Origin: Dialister sp. CAG:486
GTDB lineage: Bacteria; Bacillota; Negativicutes; Veillonellales; Dialisteraceae
Length of the DNA: 27,771 nt
Reading direction: 5' to 3'
Assembly (NCBI GenBank): GCA_000434475.1
Contig: FR879548.1
Coordinates: 1-27,771, forward strand
Under the pieces are notes generated by a model. It saw nothing but the letters and a program-made list of their open reading frames with translations, was not told the origin of the DNA and did not search any database. How positions within the stretch are numbered: the first letter of the stretch is position 1; every line of letters starts with the position of its first letter. This document shows positions 16,377 to 23,937 of the stretch, piece by piece. The translations under genes and the position numbers were made by a program.

Positions 16377-16429
16377 AACATATTCCTTACCTCATTGGAA
16401 AGGCAAGACCATATACTGACACCCACAAT

Positions 16430-16468
16430 AAACGCCCGAAAGGATCAGCCTATCCCCTCGGGCGTTTT
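16430..16468 (+). terminator. Terminator of the GT8 gene
   Basis: The stem AAACGCCCGA (16430-16439) pairs with TCGGGCGTTT (16458-16467). An inner GGAT/ATCC pairing (16442-16445 with 16452-16455) extends the fold, and a T4 run follows. It lies between the GT8 stop and the convergent GT9 gene, and may serve both. Confidence 0.8.
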
Positions 16469-16497
16469 ACTATGCCATTGACTATCCTTCGCCGGCA

Positions 16498-17595
16498 TCA
16501 TCCGCCATGCCGATTTCCCTCAACAAACGCAAGATGCCCCTCATACCGTTCATCGCTTATCATTCCCAGCGCCCACTCGCCAGCACAGACGGCCTCGCTC
16601 ACAGAAATAGCATCTATCGGCGTATAAGACCTGTCACGGATCGTATGATTCACATGATCCTGCGTGCGCGGCATATCCGTCGTCGCCAGTGCGCAGGACT
16701 TCTCCCCCAGCGGATGATGGAGCTTCGCATTGCTCGGTCCAAACATCGCGATCACCGGCACCTTGCGGCTATCAAACACGTACATCGGTCCGCTGTCATT
16801 CGCAAAAGCGACTGCGCACCAAGAAGCTGCCGCGATGAATTCCCCCATAGAGAGCTTCCCAGCCGCCACGATGGCCTCATCTCTGCGTTTCATATGTGCT
16901 AACGCCTTCTTTATGAGCGGCATCTCGCTGGGAACGCCAAAGAAGACAGGGCGATAGCCAAGGCCAGCGAAGTGGTCCGCCACTTCTCCATACTTCTCTG
17001 CAGACCAATTCTTCTCCGCAGTCGAGCTCCCCACAGAAAATCCCGCCAGTCTATCCCCCGGTTTTACCCCCTCTGCGGCAAAAAAAGCCTTTGCCCCCTC
17101 TTCCCATGCAGGGCAAGTATACATCTGCATCCCATGGTGGGCCAAGTTTGACACGCCCAAGTGCTCTAGCACCTTGACATACTTTTCTGCCGCATGACAG
17201 TCACGCCGCTCCACCAGTATTTCATCATCGATAAAAAACCGCCCCAGTGGATTTCCTGTCTCCCCGACCCACACCTTCGCCTTCATCGCCTTCGCCATGA
17301 GGAAAGTACGCGTCGTCCCGTGAAGCACCATGAGAATGTCCGGATGCATCTTCCCGATTTCTTTCCCTAGTTTCCAAGTAGCAGGAAGCCCCATCTTTTT
17401 ACGATCCACAGGAATGATCGTATCGATGCATGGATTATATCGGACAGCCTCTTGAAATCTGGCATCGATGACAAGCGTGATCTTAGAGCCAACAGCTTCG
17501 CGGCGAAGGATCTCAAGAAATGGCGAAAGAGAAACCATGTCTCCAAAGTAGAGCATGTAGATAATGACGATATTTTTATGCCTTAAGCTTATCAT
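16498..17595 (-). CDS. Glycosyltransferase family 9 (heptosyltransferase-like)
   Basis: GT-B enzyme of 365 residues related to ADP-heptose:LPS heptosyltransferases (RfaF/WaaQ type). It opens with NIVIIYMLYFGDMVSLSPFL, a version of the family motif xxLGDxxxxxP. The C-terminal half has GFSVGSSTAEKNWSAEKYGE, which matches the nucleotide-sugar region, and FANDSGPMYVFDSRKVPVIAMFGPSN, the family's DSGPxH motif with Tyr in place of the usual Leu-His/Met-His. That change could alter donor use. The ATG at 17595 is preferred since GAGGTG lies 8 bases upstream; the frame continues to 17676 without a better site. It is the last gene of the leftward LPS locus. A heptosyl function is likely but not proven. 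Confidence 0.82.
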   Translation of the reverse strand: MISLRHKNIVIIYMLYFGDMVSLSPFLEILRREAVGSKITLVIDARFQEAVRYNPCIDTIIPVDRKKMGLPATWKLGKEIGKMHPDILMVLHGTTRTFLMAKAMKAKVWVGETGNPLGRFFIDDEILVERRDCHAAEKYVKVLEHLGVSNLAHHGMQMYTCPAWEEGAKAFFAAEGVKPGDRLAGFSVGSSTAEKNWSAEKYGEVADHFAGLGYRPVFFGVPSEMPLIKKALAHMKRRDEAIVAAGKLSMGEFIAAASWCAVAFANDSGPMYVFDSRKVPVIAMFGPSNAKLHHPLGEKSCALATTDMPRTQDHVNHTIRDRSYTPIDAISVSEAVCAGEWALGMISDERYEGHLAFVEGNRHGG

Positions 17596-17708
17596 TATAC
17601 CAGCACCTCTTCTGTCCTCATAATGTTTTGCCCTTGATACAACCACAATGTAAATGAAAGCACTGACAATATCCATCTATTCAAATGTGCTTCATCATTT
17701 ATATAACT

Positions 17709-18917
17709 TTATGCTTCACGTAAATGCCAACGATCAAAGATGATACTGACGCCTAACAACAAATAAAAAATACGGGAAACTTGCTTCGATACGATAGTTG
17801 CATCCAGAAAACCATTGACCGTATAGGCAATAAAAATGGCAAAAAGCGCCCAGGCAAATGGATCTTTTGGTGATTTAAGCGTTCGTTTTAAAAAATACAT
17901 TATAAAAAAAACATGATACAAGATGTACCCTATCCCACCTACTATACCTCCTGTTGCCAAAAAGTATAGAGGCATATTATGCGGATGACTAAGGATACCT
18001 GCTTCGCGACTCTCCATCGGACGATACGGTCCTGCGTAAGCCGCTTTCCACTCACTCGCACCGATCCCCAAGATCTTATGATCCTCCCACATTTTATATG
18101 TGCTAAGCCATACCAAAGGGCGTTCTTCTCCCATCATTCGATAACTGCTTTCTCGACCAATATAAACACTATACCCCGCGCTAAAAACAGTTAAAAACAA
18201 TGAAGCCAGTACTAAAAGCACTTTAACTCTTTTGGAAATATACTGCTTATAGCGAAAAAGGACCACTCCTGCCACCGCTATCCCAGAAACAGCCAGGGCT
18301 ACAAAAGCGGCCCTTGTCTCAGTCAATACCAAAGAAATCATTTCCAAGCCAAAAAGCGCGGAATACAGCACTACTTGAAATCGTTTTTTCCTGTAGTACC
18401 AAAGCAATGCTATAGTAAAAAAAATGCACATGACTAAAATACATCCAGCACGAGTCGGAAAATTATAAACGCTGACCAGTCGGGAAAGATTTCTTACATG
18501 ATAGTCATACATACCATATGTGCACACAAAGAACGCCCATATGCTAAAGGAAAAAATTATACTCTTCGCAACATTCGTTTTCCAACCCACATAAAGAATT
18601 AACCAAAAAGGAATGGTAAAAGCCACCAATCCCATCGCGCTTATTTCTCCCCCAATAAGATTTTGCATGTTTTCCAAATGAAATAACGTTGTCGCTATCA
18701 TCAATCCATACAAGGATAAAAACGCATTACGGATATATACATCTATAGAAAAGTCCTTGATATAATCCCGCTTCCACAATGTATATGCCACATATAATGC
18801 AAAAGCTATCATTGCAATAGACATACCCGCCTTGAGGAAATGATCTGCTGTCGCCCCCCATGTAATTATGGCTGCAACCACCATGGCAAAAGTGCTTGTT
18901 ATTTTATTGGCACTCAT
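17709..18917 (-). CDS. O-antigen ligase (WaaL)/Wzy-family polymerase
   Basis: Polytopic membrane protein of about 402 residues with eleven or so hydrophobic segments. The pattern LVLTETRAAFVAL, then ERPLVWLSTYKMWEDHKILGIGASEW and HPHNMPLYFLATGGIVGG, matches the O-antigen ligase/polymerase (Wzy_C) family. The large periplasmic loop falls between these motifs, and its Arg and His residues are the ones usually needed for transfer. It would join undecaprenyl-linked O-chain to lipid A core, or polymerise repeats. The ATG at 18917 follows AAAGGT at 7 bases and begins 1 base after the stop of the GT2 gene, showing tight coupling. Base composition is clearly AT-richer than in ugd or pbp1A, suggesting acquisition by transfer. 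Confidence 0.85.
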   Translation of the reverse strand: MSANKITSTFAMVVAAIITWGATADHFLKAGMSIAMIAFALYVAYTLWKRDYIKDFSIDVYIRNAFLSLYGLMIATTLFHLENMQNLIGGEISAMGLVAFTIPFWLILYVGWKTNVAKSIIFSFSIWAFFVCTYGMYDYHVRNLSRLVSVYNFPTRAGCILVMCIFFTIALLWYYRKKRFQVVLYSALFGLEMISLVLTETRAAFVALAVSGIAVAGVVLFRYKQYISKRVKVLLVLASLFLTVFSAGYSVYIGRESSYRMMGEERPLVWLSTYKMWEDHKILGIGASEWKAAYAGPYRPMESREAGILSHPHNMPLYFLATGGIVGGIGYILYHVFFIMYFLKRTLKSPKDPFAWALFAIFIAYTVNGFLDATIVSKQVSRIFYLLLGVSIIFDRWHLREA

Positions 18918-18918
18918 T

Positions 18919-19935
18919 TTATTTACCTTTCTGCCGCCTTTTTTTCTGCTGATATGCAACAATCGCTCTCTGCATCTTCCCCAATAAACAATTCAGTTTT
19001 TGCGGCCCGTATAAAATCAGGATCCTGCTACATTGCAAGCGGAATGGCAACGAACCCTTTTGTGCGAAAAGATACGTTCGAATTTCATGTTGTATCTGTG
19101 AAGAAAGTATACCTGTCCCACTACTTAGGAAGAGGGAACGAACTGCACTATGGACAGCTTGGCATCTGCAAATACCTTCAAGGTCCGGATAATATTCCTG
19201 CGCCATCGCCTCATGTTCTTTCCAAGCTAAATATTTCCCGTATCTTACCCGAATATATGAACTCAGATGAGCTGAATTCATAATACTGCCACTATTTTGG
19301 CAATAGTAATACAGCAAATCCGTAACAAGCATAATTCTTTCAGCCTTCAGGAAGATCCGCGGCAGAACGAACATGTCCTCCATCGTTTGACCTAGTGGAA
19401 ATTCTACTCCATCCCATAAGCATCGCAAGAAAAGTTTTCCACAAACAAAATTCGGGATCTTATTCGATAAAATATCCTTCCTGATCTTATCTGCATCCTC
19501 AGAAGGCTTCCAATCAACTGCGCTCTGTGCTTTCCCATCACTCGTCACATGATAGTGTCCGTGCATGACGATCTCTGCCTTTTCTTGCAAAGCGTATCGC
19601 AAGAGAACAGTAAGGGTTTCTGGCGCTATATAGTCATCCGAGTCCACAAAATAAAGGTACTTCCCATGGCAGTTTTTCATTCCATGATTTCTTGCCCCTG
19701 AACCCCCCTTGTTCTTTTGGTGTATCACCAAAATCCGAGCATCCCTTCGTGCATAAGCATCACACATATCTCCGCATTGATCAGGCGAACCATCATCAAC
19801 CAGAATCAACTCCCAATTTGTATAGGTTTGATGTAGTACACTTTCTACGCATCGCGTCAAAAACATTTCCGCCTTGTACACAGGAACGACAATAGAAATG
19901 AGAGGTGCCTTGTCATCAATTAGAACGTTTCCCAT
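18919..19935 (-). CDS. Glycosyltransferase family 2
   Basis: GT-A glycosyltransferase of 338 residues. ISIVVPVYKAEMFLTRCVES opens the fold, LILVDDGSPDQCG (Asp47-Asp48) binds the nucleotide, and YFVDSDDYI (Asp98-Asp101) is the metal site. PLGQTMEDMFVLPRIF supplies the ED motif of the catalytic base. The last 100 residues are basic and may contact the membrane. GGGAGG lies 7 bases before the ATG at 19935. It sits between the interrupted GT4 gene (45 bases) and the WaaL-like gene (1 base). It probably adds a core or O-chain sugar; donor and linkage are unknown. The codon choice is AT-rich like its neighbours. Confidence 0.9.
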   Translation of the reverse strand: MGNVLIDDKAPLISIVVPVYKAEMFLTRCVESVLHQTYTNWELILVDDGSPDQCGDMCDAYARRDARILVIHQKNKGGSGARNHGMKNCHGKYLYFVDSDDYIAPETLTVLLRYALQEKAEIVMHGHYHVTSDGKAQSAVDWKPSEDADKIRKDILSNKIPNFVCGKLFLRCLWDGVEFPLGQTMEDMFVLPRIFLKAERIMLVTDLLYYYCQNSGSIMNSAHLSSYIRVRYGKYLAWKEHEAMAQEYYPDLEGICRCQAVHSAVRSLFLSSGTGILSSQIQHEIRTYLFAQKGSLPFRLQCSRILILYGPQKLNCLLGKMQRAIVAYQQKKRRQKGK

Positions 19936-19980
19936 AAACTAACCTCCCACTTACGATACCAAGAATGTCTTTTATATATT

Positions 19981-21170
19981 TTACTTCGTTTCAGAAACTA
20001 CATGCAGTAGTAAATTTTCCCATCGATCTATAATTCTATCTTCGCGAAATTCTTCCATACGCAATCTTCCCGCTTTGCCCATTTTTCCACGTAGTTCAAT
20101 ACTTTCCATCAATTTTTGTAAAGCAGTCGAATAATCCTCTGCACTTGATGAAGTAAGAAATCCAGTTTCCCCATCCAAAATAAGCTCATTGATACCAGAG
20201 CAAGACTTCAAACCGACGCACGGAAGACCTGCCGCCATTGCCTCGGTCAAAGCAATTCCCCAAGACTCCAATGTACTTGTCGTTGCAAAAATATCGCTTT
20301 TCGCATATACGTCAGCAATATTTCGTGTAGAACCTCTAAGATAAACACGCCTATCTAGCTGTTTTTCCTCAATAAGTTTTTTTACAGACTTGCCATAGTT
20401 AGAATCTTCACCCCCCCGAAAATTTCAACATTCCAATCAGTAAACTGCTTGGAAACCTTTGAAAAAGCCTCTACAAGGAGCTCTTGATTCTTCCTATGCG
20501 AAACACTCCCGACGCAAGAAACAATATATTGTTTTTTCGCTTTTCCAGGAAATGCTTGTTTTTTTGCTTCTTCCACTATGTTTCCAATCACATAGACGGG
20601 GACATCTGGCAAGTACTTTTTAGTAACTGGCACAAAAGAATGTAACAGGACTTGTATAAATTTACATTTTCCCATTGCTTGAAGTTCTTCTCTCGAGAGC
20701 AATGGCATAGAGATATTACAATCGTCATGATCCATAAGTACAACCGGCACCTGACATCTTCCATCAGCAATAACATACTTTGCTGACAGTGGTGAACAAG
20801 CTACAACCACATCTGGCGAATACTTTGACAAGCACTCTGAAATACGACGCCCATACTGTTTTCCTTTGTATACAGCATTAACATGCTTCGGACCTTTTAA
20901 GCCAAAAGGTCTAAGGATTTCTCGATAAATCCGATGAAAAACAGGCAATTTTTGCGAAATCACCTGTCTATGATTTTTAAAAAGAATATTCTCCGTTACA
21001 ACTTGCCTATCCAATGAAAAATAGGGGTTGCCTTCCTCTTGATCCAAATAAAGTATAGTCACAGAATGCCCTCGTCGAGCCAATTCATTCGCAAACCCGA
21101 CAGTGGCTTTCTCTACGCCACCGCTGCACTGCACCCAGTGAGTGCAAAAATGGGCAATTAAAATATTCAT
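19981..21170 (-). pseudogene. Glycosyltransferase family 4, frameshifted at a poly-G tract (possible phase-variable gene)
   Basis: The 5' part (start 21170) encodes 262 residues: MNILIAHFCTHWVQCSGGVE, a GT4 N-terminal domain, and VSCVGSVSHRKNQELLVEAF. It then meets a run of seven G (20411-20417, minus strand) and stops at 20385. The missing C-terminal domain continues in another frame to 19981: EDSNYGKSVKKLIEE, YLRGSTRNIADVYAKSDIFA, and ESWGIALTEAMAAGLPCVG, the GT4 donor-binding motif. With eight G the two frames join into one 396-residue protein that lines up without gaps to the adjacent 400-residue GT4 paralogue; five G would also join them but one residue short. The start overlaps the paralogue's stop by 4 bases (ATGA). 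So the gene is either off by slipped-strand switching, truly broken, or mis-sequenced. Confidence 0.85.
20411..20417 (-). repeat. G7 homopolymer at the GT4 frameshift
   Basis: Seven C on the plus strand, meaning seven G in the coding strand, lie at the codons for Phe-Gly-Gly. G7 gives early termination, while G8 or G5 restores the frame. A tract this long in a surface-glycan gene is typical of contingency loci, but is also a place where sequencing loses bases. Confidence 0.8.
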
Positions 21171-22369
21171 AAAACGCCTCCTTTGCTATACTTGGTGCAC
21201 AACAATCTACGCAATAATCCTTCCCACTGCCCCCAAACCTTCTCCGCATGATACTTCTCCGCCATGCTGCTCGCTGCTTCCCCACAGGCTCGGCGAAGCG
21301 TGCGATCGTCCATTAGGCATCCCAGCGCCTGCGACAAAGGGGCTACCCCATCTTCGCAAAGGAGCCCGTTCTCCCCCGATACGATGATCTCATTCACCGC
21401 CGGACAGCTTCGATAGCCGACCGCCGGGATACCGCAGCACATTGCTTCTACTAAGGCCAATCCAAACCCTTCGTGATGGCTGGGAAATGCAAAGATGTCT
21501 GTCTCTTTCCAGACAGCATCCATGTCTTTTGTCGTCCCGCAAAGGAAAACCTGCTTCTCCAGACCGTACTTCTTTATTTTGGATCTCAGCGAAACGACAT
21601 AGGGCTTATCATAGGTGTCTCCCCAGAGCTTCACCTGCCAGTCCGGATGGTCTTTGGAAAGCCTTGCGAAGGCTTCGATCAGGAGATGCTGACGCTTGGT
21701 GCGGCCGGTGAGGCGGCCGACGCAGGTGATGATGTACTTGTCCTTCTTTGCGAGATGATCTGCCGTGACGTGCGGCGCGTTCACCGCATTCGGTATCGCG
21801 ATGAAGTGGTCATAGTGCAGGTATTTTTTCGCTTTAGAAATAAAAGAAGGGAAAAGCACCTGAATGGCGGCGCTTTTTTCTAAAGCCTTTCTCTCCTCCG
21901 CCGGCGAGCCGCGGAAGATCTCATCCGGATCATTGTGCAGCATGGAGATCACGGGAATCTTCGTTCCCACGCCATCCAAAAGCAACCGTCCGGTGGGTTC
22001 ACGGAAGGAGACGATCACATCCGGCTTTTCTTTTTCGAGAAGCCGCGACAGCTGTGCTTTCGCCTGATGGAGCAGGCGGTAATTCTGATCTCGGGCTGCC
22101 GCTCTCGAGAAGGGGCGGATGACTTCGCGGAGTGCTTTCGTAAGTCCGCTCGGTTTTACTGCTTTCTCCCCCGGCAGGTGGTAGAGGTTCAGGAGCTTTA
22201 CGCTCTCGGGCACTGTGAAGAAGGGCTCTCCTTCTCTTTTCTCGTCGGCAAAGACGGCGATGACGTCATAGTTTCTTTCGGAAAGGGCGCTCGCCATCTT
22301 AGCAAAGACGTTCTCGATGCCGCCGCTGTAGCCAATGAATTTATGAAAATCTGCCAGCATGACTTTCAT
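21167..22369 (-). CDS. Glycosyltransferase family 4
   Basis: GT-B retaining glycosyltransferase of 400 residues. The N-terminus MKVMLADFHKFIGYSGGIEN has the SGGIE motif, IITCVGRLTGRTKRQHLLIE opens the GT4 C-terminal domain, and FPSHHEGFGLALVEAMCCGIP is the EX7E donor site. It closely resembles the interrupted neighbouring GT4, so the two look like a duplication with divergent acceptors or donors. An extended -10 (22461-22469) lies about 90 bases upstream and a GGGAGAGAG stretch precedes the ATG. Its stop overlaps the next start as ATGA. It is first gene of the leftward run GT4-GT4-GT2-waaL-GT9. Its GC content is higher than that of the three genes after it. Confidence 0.9.
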   Translation of the reverse strand: MKVMLADFHKFIGYSGGIENVFAKMASALSERNYDVIAVFADEKREGEPFFTVPESVKLLNLYHLPGEKAVKPSGLTKALREVIRPFSRAAARDQNYRLLHQAKAQLSRLLEKEKPDVIVSFREPTGRLLLDGVGTKIPVISMLHNDPDEIFRGSPAEERKALEKSAAIQVLFPSFISKAKKYLHYDHFIAIPNAVNAPHVTADHLAKKDKYIITCVGRLTGRTKRQHLLIEAFARLSKDHPDWQVKLWGDTYDKPYVVSLRSKIKKYGLEKQVFLCGTTKDMDAVWKETDIFAFPSHHEGFGLALVEAMCCGIPAVGYRSCPAVNEIIVSGENGLLCEDGVAPLSQALGCLMDDRTLRRACGEAASSMAEKYHAEKVWGQWEGLLRRLLCTKYSKGGVL

Positions 22370-22460
22370 GGATCTCTCTCCCTGTACGATATATTTTTAC
22401 CCCAGACGCCGGTGGAAATCAGCAGAGCGACCTGCCAGCATCCCTAAAGTTTTTTCTATC

Positions 22461-22469
22461 ATTATATCA
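22461..22469 (-). promoter_or_regulatory. Extended -10 promoter of the glycosyltransferase operon
   Basis: Minus-strand TGATATAAT gives a perfect -10 hexamer with extended TG. No convincing -35 is present. The transcript would have a leader of about 85 bases before the GT4 start at 22369. Confidence 0.5.
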
Positions 22470-22500
22470 TACTCTGATAACAGGCATTTTCCGGGAAACA

Positions 22501-22543
22501 TGCAAAAAGAAGAGCATGGCTGTCACTGGCCATGCTCTTCTTT
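22501..22543 (-). terminator. Terminator downstream of waaC
   Basis: A 15-bp perfect stem (22506-22520 with 22529-22543) encloses an 8-base loop and is followed on the minus strand by a T5 run. It lies about 190 bases past the waaC stop and upstream of the GT4 promoter, so it separates the two transcription units. Confidence 0.8.
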
Positions 22544-22672
22544 CTCTTTGATCCCATACACATATGTAGTTGGCTGATAGAGCCGGCGCTCATCTGGATC
22601 CCAGAAAAGCACGGGATCTTGCGAGCGATGATCTAATCCGTGTTTTCCCTGAAATAAACAGGCATCATAGGA
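22523..22672 (-). pseudogene. Possible 3' remnant of an unrecognised gene
   Basis: Between waaC and the GT4 operon there is a stop-free frame of 49 codons that looks protein-like. It includes GLDHRSQDPVLFWDPDE, RRLYQPTTYVYGI and KEKEEHGQ, then TGA inside the terminator loop. It has no usable start: a TGA lies directly upstream, and the only ATGs nearby are in another frame. The family is not recognised. It may be the tail of a decayed gene left between waaC and its terminator, or chance. Confidence 0.3.
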
Positions 22673-22734
22673 TCAGGTGCCACCCATGGATCGCACCGCA
22701 CGTACATGAGCCATACGATCCGAAAATAAGCGCA

Positions 22735-23727
22735 CTACCCGCTCATCATATCCCGCACCAGCTGATACACTTTCTCCACTGGGAGGCTTGCCATCCTGCA
22801 CTCTTTTGTCCCCGGATTCTCTGCCAAAAGGACGTGGCTGTTGTCATTCCCATAGGGGCCACTTCTGTCCGGAAGTGTCGGCCCGAAGAGGGCAATGATG
22901 GGAGTGTGGACGGCGTTTGCGATGTGGAGGGGACCGGTGTCGCTGGAAATGTGGAGCGCCGCCATTTTTTCCAAAGCGGCGAGTTCTAAGAGATTCGTCT
23001 GTCCCATAAGGTTCACGGTATACGGGGAAGGAGAAATTTTCCGGATGGCTTCGCCCATGGGCATTTCACCCTTGGAGCCTGCGATGACGGTGGTGATCTT
23101 GTCCTCGGCGAGTTTCCTTGCAAGCTCGCCCCAGTACTCGATGGGCCATTTCTTATAGTCGCCCCGTGTCCCGGGGACGAGAAGGACGTAGTTTCCTTTG
23201 ACGCCGTTCGCCTCGAGAAGCGTAGTGACGGTTTCCATTTCTTTTGTCAGATCAGGAAGGGGAAACTCGATCTTGTCTGCGGGGCAGCCCAGACAGCGCA
23301 TGACGTCTAAGAGCTGCTCGATGATGTGTCCGTGCTTGTGAGGTCCGGAGATCGGTTTACTGAAAAGGAAGCTGCCTTCACGTGCATCATGATAGCCGAT
23401 CTTTTTCTTGCCGCCGGAGAGGAAGGAGATGAGTCCGCTCTTGGCGATCATCTGCAGGTCGATGACGAGGTCGAAGTGATGCGCATGCAGGTCTTTGCGG
23501 ATCTCTCTCCAGTAGGAGAGCTGCTTGATGCGTTTCCGGTCGACGAGGTAGACTTCATCGATCCACGGCTTGCCGGGAAGGATCCCCGCAAAGGCAGGAT
23601 GTACGGCCCATGTGATCCTGGCTTCGGGATAGGCCTTGCGCAGGGCATAGAGGGAGGGGAGCGCGTGGATGATGTCCCCCAAGGAGCTCATTTTTATGAT
23701 CAGGATATTTTTATACGTCTTTGGCAT
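22735..23727 (-). CDS. waaC: Lipopolysaccharide heptosyltransferase I
   Basis: GT9 glycosyltransferase of 330 residues that transfers L-glycero-D-manno-heptose from ADP-heptose to Kdo of the inner LPS core at the cytoplasmic face. ILIIKMSSLGDIIHALPSL (9-27) is the WaaC N-terminal signature. VPGTRGDYKKWPIEYW (184-199) and SSDTGPLHIANA (261-272), followed by FGPTLPDRSGPYG, form the donor site. The ATG at 23727 follows AAGGA at about 8 bases. A promoter module at 23802-23836 is shared with hldA, which makes the heptose precursor, so the two heptose genes are probably co-regulated. It has its own terminator near 22520. The assignment to WaaC rather than WaaF rests on the N-terminal signature and length. 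Confidence 0.9.
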   Translation of the reverse strand: MPKTYKNILIIKMSSLGDIIHALPSLYALRKAYPEARITWAVHPAFAGILPGKPWIDEVYLVDRKRIKQLSYWREIRKDLHAHHFDLVIDLQMIAKSGLISFLSGGKKKIGYHDAREGSFLFSKPISGPHKHGHIIEQLLDVMRCLGCPADKIEFPLPDLTKEMETVTTLLEANGVKGNYVLLVPGTRGDYKKWPIEYWGELARKLAEDKITTVIAGSKGEMPMGEAIRKISPSPYTVNLMGQTNLLELAALEKMAALHISSDTGPLHIANAVHTPIIALFGPTLPDRSGPYGNDNSHVLLAENPGTKECRMASLPVEKVYQLVRDMMSG

Positions 23728-23787
23728 GATGGATGTCCTTGGATCCGGCTCAGCTCGCCGTATCTTGGGCGCTTTGGCGGATCGGAA

Positions 23788-23836
23788 TGATAAAATATAT
23801 GTTTATTTTATCACATTTCAGCAGCTGCTTCGATGA
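23788..23836 (-). promoter_or_regulatory. waaC promoter with a 35-bp module shared with hldA
   Basis: On the minus strand the module reads TCATCGAAG, nine variable bases, then AAATGTGATAAAATAAA (23802-23836). The extended -10 is TGATAAAAT (23805-23813). An inverted repeat TGATAAAATA/TATTTTATCA (23788-23797 with 23804-23813) overlaps the -10 and is absent at hldA. The transcript leader would be about 70 bases. Confidence 0.6.
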
Positions 23837-23846
23837 AAATTCCACT

Positions 23847-23877
23847 AAAAAGGACGCGGATGTATTCCGCGTCCTTT
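23847..23877 (-). terminator. Terminator of the PD-(D/E)XK nuclease gene
   Basis: A 12-bp perfect stem (23849-23860 with 23866-23877) encloses a 5-base loop and is followed on the minus strand by a T5 run. It closes the transcript of the gene ending at 23938, upstream of the waaC promoter. Confidence 0.85.
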
Positions 23878-23929
23878 GCTAGGGAAACACTGATGAAATC
23901 GTTGTCAGATTTAATCGGCGTTCCCTAGC
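23878..23929. repeat. Short palindromic repeat element (about 52 bp)
   Basis: Perfect 9-bp terminal inverted repeats (GCTAGGGAA at 23878-23886, TTCCCTAGC at 23921-23929) bound an interior that folds imperfectly (TGATGAAATC with GATTTAATCGG). Bases 23880-23906 match the reverse strand of 6404-6378 at 25 of 27 positions. It lies just after the nuclease stop codon. Confidence 0.65.
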
Positions 23930-23937
23930 TATAGCCG

